DNA of 64,000 nt from Synanceia verrucosa. Taxonomy: Eukaryota; Chordata; Actinopteri; Perciformes; Synanceiidae. The stretch is from NCBI GenBank assembly GCA_029721515.1, contig CM056563.1, positions 22,096,954 through 22,160,953 of the forward strand. The letters are read 5' to 3'. The notes under the pieces are model-generated. The model searched no databases and had not been told where the DNA came from. It saw only the letters and a program-made list of their open reading frames with translations. Position 1 is the stretch's first letter; every line of letters begins with the position of its first letter. Shown piece by piece: positions 36,183 through 49,340 of this stretch. Both the position numbers and the translations under genes were made by a program.

Positions 36183-39100
36183 TTTTAAGGTGCTGAATGT
36201 GAAAATCAGTCTTTCTATTGCCTCCACATGGTTCTCAACATGGTGGCTGCTGAACCGGCAGCTCATAGCTAATGATGCTAACAGCGCTAACAGTACAAAC
36301 AATGGCAACAGCGCTGACAGAACTGACAGAAATTGAATCAAACTCATGAAAATTGTCTTAGTATTCCTATTATTCTTACAATTTGGTTGAAATAAGCCCT
36401 AAAACCATCGAGTTGATTTTATGTTGAAAACATATTGACTCTATGCTCTGGTTTTCCCCACTGTGGCGCAGAATAAACCTGCTTTGGGCAGGTTTTCCCA
36501 AAGCTCCAGGAAATCCATTAAATATTTCCATTTTGCATTCCACAAATGTAAGAACACTTATTTTATCTATAAAATGAGAGGAAAATAAAAAAAACTTAAC
36601 ATGGCATATTTGGATTATGCTGGTTCCCAACACTTGTAAAGCCTATGATGGACCTACTGTGTTTTATACATTTATCTGCTTCTTCAGGCATTTCTTCCTT
36701 TTTTTGCTGCTATGTTGAGACATCTCTTTCCACAAGACATTTATCATCTGACATTTTCCACCAACTCTTTGTCCACGGGGATTGTTTTCTGTAAATAGGA
36801 ACTGTCACCGGCTAACAGTAGATGCTATGGGGACTTGAAATATGACCACAGTCACTGAAGGGACATAAACACAACTTGGCAGCTTCACCTGCACAGAAGC
36901 AGCTGTCTGTGCCAGCAGGATACCAGCACAACTAGAGGCAGCTTCCCACGCCCAAACATGGACTTTGCTCAGTACGAGAGGAGTAGCCAAGAATTACACT
37001 GATTCATTGTTTAGCAAACATACCTTTTAATATAGTATTAACACAAAATAACTTATATCCCTCCCCAAGGAGAGCTTACCTTCTGCGCTACTTTGCTTTA
37101 AATGTTTGTGATGCTGCACAAATCCCAGACATTCAAAAAGATAACACTTATACATACAGTGTCTGTCTGAGCACTTCTCTCCCACAATCCTTGAGGGAGA
37201 GTCTTATTTCTTGGAGCTTTTCATGCCTTTCCAGAAAGTTTGAAGCTCCTGCTGTCTGCATAGCGAGGGGTCAGTGGGAGGGAAAGGTGGTTCAGGGCTG
37301 GAGCCAAAGCCAGAGACAGGCCAGAGGCCAGAGCTTTATGAAACACACAAACACACAGCTGTGTGTGGACAGCCTCCCACTGTTCCTGCCGATCCACCAC
37401 AACAGCCCACTAATCCCCCTTAGATCTGCTCATCAGGGCCAGACAGTGCCCATCCAGTGTTGCTGCCACATCTGGTGGAACCAAACGGCCAAATAATCTT
37501 GGCTTCTGTCTGCAGCAGACTCAAAATAATCACTTGTTGGGTGAATATAAAATTAGAATACGCTAATTTAGCAAGAAACTGTTTTGTTGAGTAACATGAA
37601 TGTAAATATGCTGGGTCAACATAAGGTGTTGGCGTTACTATTACTTAATTATGAAGGGTAAATCCAACATAATATCATTTGTTGGGTGAACAAGTTATTT
37701 CCACCCAATTATAATATACTGATTTAGCAAGTGATACAAATGCTAAGTAGCTAACCATAGCAACTAATGCTGCTATGGTTATTTGCTAATGCTGCTATGA
37801 TTAGTGAGCACACTACGAAAAAAATTGGTGATGCAATTATGCAAGTTATGTGACATTTTTGTGCAGTGGTTTACTTTGAAGTCAAAGTTATTTTAAATTA
37901 AGTAAAGGACCGTCTTCCACAGTGAACATTATCGACTCTCAGCATGTGTTTTGAACTGTGTGCTGAACTTCAGAAGTAAAGTTTATAAAACTCCCACTTC
38001 GCACACTACTGCCACCTTCTGCTCTGGAATTGTACATGCAATTTCCTATCTTACCCAAAATGCATTAGGTTCTGTCAACATAAATTAATTTACACAATGT
38101 TATTGTGCAATAAGTCATTGCACGTCATGCTTAAATAACATTACTTAATGATGTTCATCCACAAAACATGACTATTAAATGGTAGATGTTACACAAGGGG
38201 GCCCATGATGGAGGCCCTCAGCCCATAAAAAAAAAAAGATGAAAGATGCAATGAGGACATCAAGTGTTTTCATCCAAGTGCATGTAAGGATAATATTCAA
38301 GTTAGAAATATCAGCTGGTGCTTCAATATAATTGTGTGTCAAAGTTATATTTATTATGTCATTACAAAAAAACAATAAAGGCCAACACAAAGCAACTAGA
38401 CTCTATTATAATAAGCTTCTTTGAAAGAAATGAATTCTTTACTAGATTAGGTACAAGAGGATTTGCATGGCTGCCCCAGAATCAGCAGATCTAATAAAAG
38501 CTGAATAGTTTAATGTGACTTAACCCACATGTACTGGCCAGTGTGACTGTGTTTACCCACACAATAAACAGCATTATTTACTTTCCTTTATATATTAAGA
38601 ATGATTCCTTATTATATCATATTTAAGGTGTCAGCATTATTTTTGACAAATGACTTTTTTACATTTTTTTCACCAGTGCTTTAAGATTGTATGGCTTTTT
38701 GTAGAACATGGCTCTTCTTGTATGTTTTTGTTTTTGTTATTGTTGGTTTTTGTCATTATACAGATGACCTAGAGACCATCTAGCATTGAGTAGGTGGCCC
38801 CTACCCCATGTTCTAACCCCTTGACCTGCTTTACTCTTGTTTTACCACACCCATCATGGAACTCAGCCTTCAGATGATCTCACTAAAAATGATCATAAAT
38901 TTACCAGGCCAGGGGTGCATAAAGTGTGTGTGAGGATGGGAGATTTAGGAAATTTTTCCCTGAACCAGTAACTTGCAAGCTGCCCAAAACATAGCTGTGA
39001 AGTGAGCAACACTCTAGATTATCCAAAAATCACAGTGATGACAAATTTGCCTGAGAGGCAGAGCTCATGATCTGGAGGCTATTTAATCACTCACATTCCA

Positions 39101-40559
39101 AATGGAGGTCTTCCCAATCTTCTGGATTGTATTAACACTAAAAGCTTCACGCGAGCCGACCTGATTTGGACTCCAACGCTGAGACAAAAGGCAACAAATA
39201 AATTTCCCTTGAGAGACAGAGAAAATCCAAGGAGCGTGCCATAAAACTACTGTTTAAGCATATAGCTGAAGTGGATGTTATTGAAAAGGATACATTACAG
39301 GGTTGACCTGAGGGCTCATTCCTTCACTGGGGACAAGCTAACAGCAGAGCGGTGGTGTGTGGAAACAGCTGTCTGCACGTTTTTTTATTTTCTCCCTGCA
39401 CTTGAACACCACCTCAGTTACCCTACATCCTCTTTTTTAACACACCCATTACCATAACATGAGCAGTCCTCTTCACTTACTGCAGGAATGTTAGAAATCT
39501 ATGCAGGCCTCTCTGCAGCCATGCACTGCAGGAGATGTTGTCTTCATGCTGATGCGCAGGGTTTATTTGCAAAGCACATTGTGAGCAAACATCATAGAGT
39601 ATGTCACAGTACTATAAAGGAATTTATATACATTAAGACTAATGATTTTAATGGGTTTTAGGAGTACAGGGACAATCAGTAGGAGGTAAAGCAAAAGGGG
39701 CCCAATGGGGAACCATGAGGTACGCACAGGGAAATTCCTCTGCAGTTGACTGCCTTGTTGCTATTGATTTACATGAGAGAACTGATGATATTCAAGGCTT
39801 TTTAAAAAAAATATAGAGAGCATGCCTGACCTCCCAACAAGTTATTTATTTAGTGTAGTGGTAGGCTTTGAAAGAGCCTCAAAATAATCCCTTGTGTTTT
39901 ATACTAGGAGAAGTTTAGCAGATGTGCTGTTTGCTGTCTTCTGTGCGCCAAAATAAAGCAAGCATCATTTACTGCTCATGACATTATTTGGGAAGATGGC
40001 GGACAGACAGATAGGAGGGGGGATTTCAAAATTTATCATCAAAAATTTCCCAAGTATCATTTATTCCAGCAGGGAAACACACCACAGTTTAGGAGACAAG
40101 CTTATAATTAATCCAGCCTCCATTGCTTTTGCAACTAAATCATTTGTATGTTTATACATTCACCTAGCATTCAAGCATTTTTATGTTTTCATCCATGCCC
40201 ACATAACTGAATGACAAACATGCACACCTCCTCATGCAGTCAACGGTGACACAAACACATCTTCCCACATGGGAGGCTTTTTTTCCCCAGGAAGTCGTCT
40301 GACAGGATGACAGTCCCCAGTGTGGTGCCGGTAAGGCGTGATGGAAAAACAAAAACAAGCTGCAGGCTTCATACTGATGCTTATGTTATGAACTTGTTTT
40401 GGATTTTTATAGGAGCTCGCTGTATCTGAGCCCTGCCCTCCTGCTGTACATGTTTTACTCAGCATTTGTTTTTAGCAGTCTGGGTGTGTGCCATCACATT
40501 ATGAATTGTAATTTAGTATGTTTTTCCACTGCCAAATTGTGTGTTTGTTAAATTGCATC
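36183..40559. other. Intergenic, no gene recognised
   Basis: AT-rich throughout. At 37520-37700 the phrase TTGTTGGGTGAA recurs twice with neighbouring TGATTTAGCAAG/TAATTTAGCAAG words, suggesting a decayed repeat. Nothing else could be supported. Confidence 0.5.
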
Positions 40560-41071
40560 TATCCATGACATGTGCAATACATGTGTAATATATGTGCAAT
40601 ATATAAATAGTCTTGTACAATATCATTACTCATACTTATGTTTTGAGGGTGCTGCAACTCTCCCATAATATACATAATGTAATGTGCAATATTTTTTATA
40701 TATATTTATATACTGTTGTCATCTATTAATGTGCAATTTCACTTCTTTTCATTCTACCATTCACTGTATTATCTTTATTACACCTTACACTTTATTTGAT
40801 TGCTGTGTTTGGTAGTGTTTGTCCACTTATTTCAGTCACTTATATTGTATATATGATGCTTAGATATTCAGTTATTATATATATGATACTTGATTATTCA
40901 CTTATTGTGTATATGATGCCTTAGTTTTTCCACTTGGTTGTTTTCTACTGATGTTATTATTCTTAGTTTACTGTATATAGACCCTCCTTGTAATGTTGCA
41001 CTATCCACTTTACTGCTGTAACGATACAAATTTCCCCGTTTGTGGAACGAATAAATGATTATCTTATCTTA
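40560..41071 (+). mobile_element. LINE 3' end with (TTATC)n tail
   Basis: The segment ends CTGCTGTAACGATACAAATT, TCCCCGTTTGTGGAACGAAT and AAATGATTATCTTATCTTA, the usual 3' tail of a fish L2/Rex-type LINE. The T-rich upstream stretch with repeated CACTTAT and TATATGATGC/TATATGATAC words fits a LINE 3' UTR. No reverse transcriptase remains in frame. The left boundary is approximate. Confidence 0.7.
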
Positions 41072-42125
41072 AATTAGACTAGTTATTTCTATTAAAAGGC
41101 AGAAGTCTTCATGGTGTCTTAAATTATATGAAGCATGCAGGACCCTGACTTCCTCCCTGCTATCTGAAAATGAGGAGGCGTCCCAGCCAGTGGACGCTGG
41201 TGCCTGGTCTGCAGCACACCATAATCCACCACAGACTTAATGAGCTTAATGTGCACTCCCAGGCCTCTGAGCTTACAGCCATGCATGCACTGTGCTTCTG
41301 TTTGTGTTTTTTTCCCCACGTAAAAACCAAATCACACGCACAACCACTGAGGTGAAACTGCTGCTGTGATCGGTCAAAACTTAGTGAGAACTGATCTGGC
41401 TCACAGTCATAGGTGTGTGAAATATCTCAGGATGTCAGTGTGCCCACAGACACTCATCATCATTATACTCACATTATGTGTCTGGGACCATCTGGTGCCA
41501 AAGTGACTGTGCAAACAGCTGACATGCATCCAGGGCTGACTGAGGCCGAGCCTTTAGACTTTCATTTGTAAACAAGGCATATGTCGTCATGCAGCCTAAA
41601 GTCTTTAGGGTAAAGTAAATGCAGACCTCAGAGCCTCACGGTGGTGCTGAGGCTGCCAAGAATAGGAACAGATTTCAGAGCTTGATTGGGGATAAACTGT
41701 GATTTAGTCCTCAGACCCACGGCCTACTCTGCCCAACACTAACACTCACTTTCCCTCCTGCTGCAGTAAATGACCACATTTCCAGCACTGCCATGCAAAA
41801 CAGCTTTAATCAACACTTGCTTCTTATTTAAACATGCAGTGCGTTATTCAGATGGAACACATCTAATAAATCTAATAAATTCAAAACAAAATATACCAAA
41901 TATAAAACATTCAGAAAATATACTGAAGCACAACATTTAATGGAAATTAACAGCTATTATGAAGGTTTAAGATGAATAAGATTCATGGCAATATTAATCT
42001 CCAGTTTGATACATACAATGTGATCTATCTACATAGACAGAATTTTATCATAGCTCTGTGAGGAATAAAACAGCAGACCAAGTTGTAGCAGAGTTAATTA
42101 ATTAAGATTGGATTATTGCATGTAA
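41072..42125. other. Intergenic, nothing recognised
   Basis: No gene or repeat could be supported. Confidence 0.5.
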
Positions 42126-42250
42126 AACATGCACTAAAGTGTCCTCCTTGGAGACAAAAACATGCACTAAAGTGCCCGTTTTGGAGGCAAAAACATGCAC
42201 TAAAGTGTCCTCTTTGGAGTCAAAAACATGCGTTAAAGTGCTCCCCACAC
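42126..42250. repeat. 33-bp minisatellite, about 3.7 units
   Basis: The unit CATGCACTAAAGTGTCCTCC-TTGGAGACAAAAA starts at 42128, 42161, 42194 and 42227, an exact 33-base period. Because 33 is a multiple of three, both strands stay open (SSLETKTCTKV-type repeats on +), but nothing else suggests a gene. Confidence 0.9.
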
Positions 42251-42350
42251 TAAACTGCCCTGTTGGCTGGTTAAAACACAATAAAGTGCCCTTTTGGGAA
42301 CCAAAACTGCACCCTCTTTTTGTGTGTGTAGCCAAATTAGCCTCACCTGG

Positions 42351-42391
42351 GGGCTAAGCCCCCCATCCTTAAAACGTAATGACATCCCTGG
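42351..42391. repeat. hAT-like terminal fragment
   Basis: GGGCTAAGCCCCCCATCCTT then AAAACGTAATGACATCCCTGG resembles the 59015-59050 terminus (CCTAGTGACGCCCCTGG). It may be the right end of an element that includes the adjacent minisatellite. Confidence 0.5.
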
Positions 42392-44084
42392 CATTTATCC
42401 TGAACTTCATATGTAGCCATATATTTCTGACACTTCCTCTGAAAACTGTTCGACAGATCCGATGCATACACAGATGCATGAATGACATATTAGTTAGATT
42501 GGTAAAAAGACGTGATTGTTCATGTGATCACTGTCATCCTGTCATTTCCTCATCATTACCAACGTACTTCTCCCTGCTCCTCTTCTGGATATACTCATCT
42601 TTAACCATCAGCCATCATTCTTGCTTCTGTTTGGCTCCATCGTCGCTGTGGAAAGTGCTTGACATTTAAGACTCACTCCTGAGATGCAGCACAAGTGATC
42701 GCTGTAGCACATGTAGAAGGAAAGACTGTATGTTTCCACTGCACTAATCTCCTATCGCTGCCGTGTTGTGACAGCTGATATTATACGGCTTCATTTTCTG
42801 TCTTGGATTTTAGACTTTCTGAAGATAATGTGACAAAGACTGAAGACTGAATTCCAATTTTACACTTGGAGCAGATGGCTGATTAGCTTCACTGATAGTC
42901 GGGCAACAGTCAGAGTTTCAGTTTCCTGACGTTATTAACGTTGCAGTTCTGTGGTTGCACATATCTCTGCACACATCTTCAGAGCTGAATCAATTAGCCT
43001 GAACAGTAACTCTTGAATATAAGATCAGTGAAATGTGCTGCTCTTGAATTATTCCATATTTCTGCCTCAGTTCTTTCAAAGTGACACAAGAGACTTATGT
43101 TCAGCGCTCCTACGCTCTCCCTGAGCCACAGCGAGGCACTTTGTTTTCAAAAATCTCTCTCTACTGTTTTTCACTTTTATTGCTCGCCTAGAAGTAATCC
43201 ATTACTCACAAGGAGAGCTGAAGGGGCACAAAGACATTTAGAGTTTAATGAAATATCTGCTTCACACTGTGAGCCTTCAGGGTTTCACTTCAGGGATTTG
43301 TTGATGTATCCCTCGTTGCTCTCAGGTGCTGAGCAGGAAATTGAGGGCTGCATCTGTACACACCATGCTGCATGTACTGTGTTATCTCAGATGGTTTTAT
43401 GGTTTCTAGTGACAATAAAACTGACATTTACTCGCTATCTGTGACTCATCAGCATCTACTAAAAGTTGAGGTCATGCTGTACGTTAAAGATTATATATAT
43501 ATATGGCTGCATGGGTCCTGGAAATCACTGTGATTAATTGCAGTTATTAAAATGCAACATGAAGAATGTGTAACTAGAAAAGCAAGACACCAGAAAATGA
43601 AAATACAAGTGTTTGATCATAAAAATAAATACTGCAGCCTTTATGCATTGTGATAAAACAAGTGAGTTATTGTCTCATTATCTGCATGGCCCGTCAAATT
43701 AGCTGCTGTTCAAACAAGACGCGTTTAATACTCCATTCATGTCAGTATTATATGTGCTGTAAACTGTGGAGAATGTACTTGATAATCCTTAATCTTCTTA
43801 GCAAACTTCAGTTAATTAAGGACTCCATTCAGCAGAACAACACAAAGGCATTTCATCATTTTCACATTCCCATACGGAAAAGAGAAAGCTTATTAAAAAA
43901 GTGTAGTGAAATTCATAAATATTATATGATTTACTCTTGAAAGTGGCCACTTTTGCATTCTTTTCATACAAGTAAATAAAAAAAGTATAAGGATATTGTG
44001 TGTATCATTCACTGTTGTATGCTTTACATACAAGTTTCATACAAATCTCCTTTGTGTGAAACTTGTATCAAAGTCCTTCTAGGC
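42392..44084. other. Intergenic, nothing recognised
   Basis: No supported gene or repeat apart from a short TA run near 43493-43504. Confidence 0.5.
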
Positions 44085-44175
44085 AAGTCATGCCACTCGG
44101 CAGCCATCTTGGTAATGCCTCCAAGGAGACCAAGGAGGCCAGACCTCTATCTAAATGAATGGGGACATGGTCAAA
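44085..44175. repeat. Common fish repeat fragment
   Basis: The phrases AGGCAAGTCATGCCACTCGG, CAGCCATCTTGGTAATGCC and CTATCTAAATGAATGGGGA occur together in an abundant fish repeat (from memory, unverified). No termini could be assigned. Confidence 0.4.
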
Positions 44176-44264
44176 TCCACGCTTTAACGTGATACCAGGA
44201 CAGAAAAAATATATATACATAATCACCAGTGAAATTAGATAGATTAGCCTGACCTAAACTACGG

Positions 44265-45292
44265 TCTTAGTGGGGCCAAAGCAGGGCTAGCGGCGGTGTC
44301 AAGGTTGCTGGTGTTAGCTGTTAGCTACGTAGCCTGCTACTATCGATGTAAACAAATAGTCTATCCGTTAGTGAGCTATCTTGTTTTCAGCCTCGTGACG
44401 ATGTGGTATAGCTGGCATTATAAACGGATTGTTTTATGGTTAGTTTTTTGGTGTTTCCATGCCTTGGCTCTCAGTCGTCATTCCTGTTGTGGTTTGATTG
44501 CTCTTTGCCTCCGTAACGGCTTCTTTCTTTCTTTATCACACTTATCAAACCTATCCTGTTTGATAATGACGTTTTCGCAAACGGTGGCGCAACCCAGAGG
44601 GGCTAGTAGCCCGACAGTGTGAACACAAATGGTTTCAGGGCATGGGGCTTGTGGCCCAGGGCTCTTAGCACTGAGGAAGCCCCCAAATGGTCCCAGCTCG
44701 GCCTGGCTTGACGGTCTGAAACCAGACGTGACAGTGTCTAATACATGATTTCTTATCACCCACTCAATAAGTTAGATTAAGATTTGAAAGCAGTGAATGT
44801 TTTTGGCCTACTAGAGTTGACATTTAAATGGATGGATGCTAATAAATTTTCTTCAACATGAGAGTTCGACGATCATTTAGCAATGATAAATACTTATAGA
44901 GCACTACGTGACAATTTACGTTCGCACAATATTTTGGCGACAAAAACAAAATAGCAATCATTTTGATAGGATACATTAAATAAAGAAAAATGCCACGTTT
45001 GTGTGCCTCCTATGGCTGTAATCTGTGATGCGGTTGTGGCCAATCTTTCAACAGGCTCTGCTTGCCACCAGAAAGGTTGATCTGTCGTAAAAAGCTATCT
45101 GTGCGCATGCGCTGGTGAAACAACATGATTGGGTTATAACTTTGCCGGTTCGGCTGTAACAACGCAGTGATTGGCTGTTCATGAAAAGAGGTGGGACAGG
45201 CGCCATCTTTGCCGTGTCGACTTGACTTGGCTTTATGGTTGGGAAGGGTTAGGACAAAAGTCCCAGGGTCCTAGAAGTGGTCCCCACTAAGA
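44265..45292 (+). mobile_element. DNA transposon remnant with THAP start
   Basis: The left TCTTAGTGGGGCCAAAGCAG and the right end (CTAGAAGTGGTCCCCACTAAGA) form inverted TCTTAGTGGGG termini. Inside, ATG at 44990 opens MPRLCASYGCN, the canonical start of a THAP zinc-finger domain, and stops at 45026. Downstream text in the same frame (FNRLCLPPERLICRKKLS) fits the middle of a THAP domain. THAP domains occur in P-element and Kolobok transposases. Clearly non-functional. Confidence 0.55.
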
Positions 45293-46002
45293 AAAGGAAT
45301 AATTTATTTTAACTTTAATTGCATCCACAAACAAATCAATGACAGGATAACACACACAATATTACTTTTCTATTTTAGCTAACTTATTTTACAAAAAGTA
45401 TCTTACTTTTATTGTTACACTATTATGAAAAAACACATATCATTTTTTATACACTATATTTATTACTGTTTTACTGTGTAATTTTGAAAAATCTCTGTAA
45501 AAAGAATTTCCTCTGGTATTAATGATGATTGACAATGTTTTATCTGATCTCTGTTGTGCCTACTTTGGTCATGGGTTTCATGCACTTTCTGTAATAAAAC
45601 ATCTAAAACCATAAATTCACAATCAAATAGGGATCTGTGGTCAGATTTGTGTCCACTTAATACACAAGGTGAAGAAATAATTCAATAAAGAGACAAACAA
45701 ACAAACAAACTAACAGCAGCTCAAATTCACATAACTTGCTCTGTTTACAGAAATATAGTAGGCCTAAATACAGTGCAAGCGATAGTATATAGTCATTAAT
45801 ATGATCTTCATACACAAGTGGGAATGACAATGTGTATGTACAGTTAGTTACTTTCAGATCCTGACACTCTATGGCTGTAATAGAAAATAATGAATTCATT
45901 TTTTTATTCAATCCCCTCTGCTACAGCCACATAAACAAGTTATAATAAGGAAAAAATAAACAAGTGTAATGAAATAAGCAATAATTATAAATATATATAA
46001 AA

Positions 46003-46006
<4 letters not shown>
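45293..46006. other. Intergenic upstream of gpr146
   Basis: AT-rich with a (CAAA)n stretch at about 45693-45709. No gene or regulatory site could be supported. Confidence 0.5.

Positions 46007-46070
<64 letters not shown>
46007..46070. repeat. (AT)32 microsatellite abutting the gpr146 promoter
   Basis: Sixty-four bases of uninterrupted AT end exactly where the CpG-rich promoter begins at 46071. Confidence 0.95.
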
Positions 46071-46073
<3 letters not shown>

Positions 46074-46469
46074 CGTCCAATCGGAGCAGAGAACGGCCAT
46101 TCGGGGCCTCGCGACAGGAGAACAGCCACTGGCGCGCGGAGAAGGTGGGGGAGGGTCACGTGTGTACACAGTGCGGGGCTCAGCAGCTCTGCTCGGTCCG
46201 CTGGAGGCTCTCCAGCAGTAGTAAAGTCTGCGACGGACGGCCCCTTTTCTCAGGAACAAGCCTCGTCCTAAAAAGTTGATAGATGAAGTCAGTTTCCACC
46301 TGAACGCTGTAAAACGGCTCTTCTGGGGCTTGAAGAGCGCGCGGGAGACGGAAGCGAGTATTTTAGGACGCCAGATGAAATGAAGGGACCGAGAAATGCC
46401 AGTGGAAACGCTGCACGCAGACCCGATGCCTCCGTAGGGTTGTCACCGAGCCTAAGCGATCCGCTCCTG
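46071..46469 (+). promoter_or_regulatory. gpr146: gpr146 CpG-rich promoter and non-coding first exon
   Basis: This 400-bp island is rich in CpG, unlike the AT-rich surroundings. It has a CCAAT at 46077-46081 and a CACGTG E-box at 46157-46162. It ends in a consensus donor (CTCCTG then gtgagt at 46470), so the 3' part is very likely the 5' UTR exon spliced to the coding exon at 53153. The transcription start cannot be fixed. Several short upstream ORFs are present, including ATG AAA TGA at 46375 and ATG at 46283 ending TGA at 46301. The assignment to gpr146 is inference from strand, position and splice phase. Confidence 0.65.
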
Positions 46470-47439
46470 GTGAGTTTGACAATATTTTACTCTTATTTCC
46501 ACCAACAATGAGACTCAGAGGTGAGTAGAAGTGAGGCTGAGCCAACAAAAGCTGCAGACATGGCAGAATAACTAGAGCTGTGACAGCTATCCACGCTTTG
46601 ATGTGTGCATTCAAGTGCGATGGAGAGACAATGATCAGCTCTGTTTTAACTGAAAACAACACCTGAAGGTGTTTCTCACGGGATCAGGTTCCCCCTGGGC
46701 TGGGAAATAAAAAATAAAAGTTGTTATCAGTTGAGTTAAATGCCCCTTCATAGTAACACAAAGAGTAGTTATTATAGAGTTGTGGTAATATCTGCTCAGT
46801 GCAACATCTTGTTGACATGACAGCTAATCAGATGTCCTACATTGATGTTAATAGGATGTTTATAAGCAGCAGGCTGATCTGCTAATATATGTCCTTTAAT
46901 CCAGAGTATTAGGCTGCTACTTTTTATAGATATATGTTTAGTGTAATCATTAAATAATGCATAATACAAATGTTGGATTCCTACTCCATACAGGCACATG
47001 AAGGCATGCTCCTAGTTTCTTTTAATCCAGTGCCTTCAACACATCTTGACATCTAAGTGATATCAAGCAGCTTTTAATAACATACATGGTCCCCTAGTTA
47101 CTTATTATGGACCACTAATTATGGCCAGCAGCTACAGAGACTAAGTCCCACAGCTCTCCAAATTAAATGCGTCTTGAGATTTAGGCTTTGCACTTGTTGT
47201 CGTCAGCTTGCATGCCCTGGCTTAGTGGCAGTAAGCCTGCTTTGTGCTGACCATTGAACTCTGACTTTGTCCATGCCTGTCACAGTTCAACATGTTGCCC
47301 AAAAGACGCCGAGACAGGAAGCAGTGTTGCCCGGCCGTGACCGCAGTCTCTTATGCTTGAACTTCACATCAGGCAAAAGTCTTTTTCCAGAAAAGATTTG
47401 ACATTTTTCACCACTGTCTGTGCAGCAGCGAGTCAATAA

Positions 47440-47605
47440 TCCATTAATCAAGTAGTTGTGCTAAATTAATCTGCAACTACTGTGATTATTGATTAATTGT
47501 TTTTTTTTTAAAAGAAAAATAAATCAGATTCTCTGACTCCAGCTTCTTAAATGTGGATATTTTCCACTGAGTGACAGTGAAAATAGTCGTAGTTGCAGCC
47601 CGATT
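47440..47605. repeat. Fragment of a GCAACTA-type dispersed repeat
   Basis: It contains AATCTGCAACTACTGTGATT, CTCCAGCTTCTTAAATGTGG and GTCGTAGTTGCAGCCC, words of an abundant fish element whose other end is at 49341-49530. Confidence 0.6.
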
Positions 47606-47679
47606 TTCTGCGATAAACCCATCGAGATTTATAGATTAACACATTAAGGAGGTCAGTTGGCAGGGAGATGATCAACCTG

Positions 47680-47864
47680 AATGTACAGTGTGGGATACGA
47701 TACGTATCGTGATACTTGAGTCACAATACGATAAATTATTACGATATATTGTGATATGTTGCGATATTCTACATCAGTCACAGAGAAATTTAAAATGCAG
47801 CTTAAAATACAAGTTTTATATATGTTTGTGTGTATATGTGTATATATATATATATGTATTTGTC

Positions 47865-47903
<39 letters not shown>

Positions 47904-48100
47904 ACACACACACACACACACACAGATATACGTATATATTGGGGCTGTCAAAGTTACTGCATCAGCACGATCAGTCAGCCCAAAACATGACTTTTTTGGG
48001 GGAGGGGTGATTGGTAAGAAGAAATAGAAATTTGATGTTACATCACAGGAAAAAGTATTGCGATAAATTGCCGTAATGATATTTTTTTCTCACCCCTCAT
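47680..48100. mobile_element. TAGGGGTG-type element, copy 1
   Basis: It shares GATACGTATCG, CTTGAGTCACAATACGATAA and AAATTTAAAATGCAGCTTAA with 52592-52861, and ends TTTTTTCTCACCCCT. A compound TA/CA microsatellite (47819-47940) expands its middle. Its left terminus has decayed. Confidence 0.65.
47819..47940. repeat. Compound TA/TG/CA microsatellite
   Basis: TG/TA, TA and CA runs are joined. The longest are a TA run of about 29 bases and a CA run of about 20 bases. Confidence 0.9.
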
Positions 48101-48887
48101 GAGGAATCTGCTCAAAAACACCTGATCTTCCCCACAACAAAATACCACACTCAGGTCTGTGGGGCCTGAAAATGTTCTGAATCATATAAAACCCTTCCAG
48201 AGTTGATGGAAAGTATTTTAATCACCTCTGACAGCTTAGTAATTTTAATTTGCAAAATGTTATGTCGCATTAGCATGCACCTGAAGTCACATGCCCCATT
48301 AAAAAATCTTAGTTAATGGGCAACTTTCCAAAAATAAAAGCACAGTAGAACCAGAGCAGATTTAGGGATCTCTCATAGTGCCAGTAGTTTCTGTGGGCAG
48401 GTACTAAAGTTACACTCTTAACTGATAGATATATTGTGCATCAGGTGTCATTTTTTTTATACTTCCCTGGCGTCTCAGTCACAGTACATGTGTATGTCAT
48501 GTAGCCTTATATTCTTTGTAGTATTTCTGCTGCAGCTCCACTGCAGACACAAGCAGCCAGTCATGTGACATCACTCAGTGCTTTCTGAGAAGAGCCTGTA
48601 AATTCCAGTAAGGATATATGAGGGGTGTGGGCCCAGTATGTCACACTGCTCCCATCGGCCCGTGAGATCTGGCTTCACAACGCCCAGACGTCAAGCACGT
48701 GGGCGTCACTGCGACCAGATCATGTTTGGTGGGGCTGAAGGCGTGCTGAAGCACAGCCTCCCCCTCTAGGGATATTTAACTTAACTGCTTCTGACGTGGA
48801 GCGGGTCAAAAAGTTCAGACGGTTCTTAAACAAGTCTACGGCTGCAAAGTCAAAGTCATCCATGAAGAAAGCTGATCTCTCAGGGGT

Positions 48888-49050
48888 TGGAAAAAATCGA
48901 TATGGCAATATATACAGTACTGATATACTGTTGATTTCTTGATATTGATTTTCAATTGATGTAGAATATTGCAATATATAACAATATTGCAATAATGTAT
49001 TGTACCGTGACTCAGATATCGCAATACGTATCGTATCATGAAGTCCCTAT
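48888..49050 (-). repeat. Bipartite repeat with GATATGGCAATATA terminus
   Basis: The left half (GGAAAAAATCGATATGGCAA) matches the inverted-repeat element at 55143-55370. The right half (GTGACTCAGATATCGCAATACG, ending TGAAGTCCCTA) is a reverse copy of the GATACTTGAGTCAC terminus at 49551 and 52592. It looks like a junction of two families or an older composite element. Confidence 0.6.
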
Positions 49051-49340
49051 TATCTATTCTTACCTAGCCTTATAATTTCACGTATGGCTCCTTTACTGGA
49101 AGCAGCTCGCAGTAGGACACCATCAGGCTCACATGATAATACTTCACACTAGTGCAGGCTGCAGTGACTGCAGAGTAAGGTGCATCTCTAACCTCAACAC
49201 CACTTCCACCTGTTTGTCCCCTCAGCTGAGCGTAGATTTCACGATGAAGGGCTGTGCTGAAGTGTAATGAAAGGAGGAGAGGTTGAACAGAGTGAACTGA
49301 TGCAGCAAGCAGTAGTCATGAGCTAATATGAAAAATATAT

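Noticed and set aside
42126..42391. CRISPR-like array of 33-bp repeats
   Set aside because: Units are contiguous with no unique spacers, and the host is a vertebrate. It is a minisatellite.
45908..46259. Minus-strand frames with long Tyr-Ile runs upstream of gpr146
   Set aside because: They are translations of the AT microsatellite joined to CpG-rich promoter sequence.
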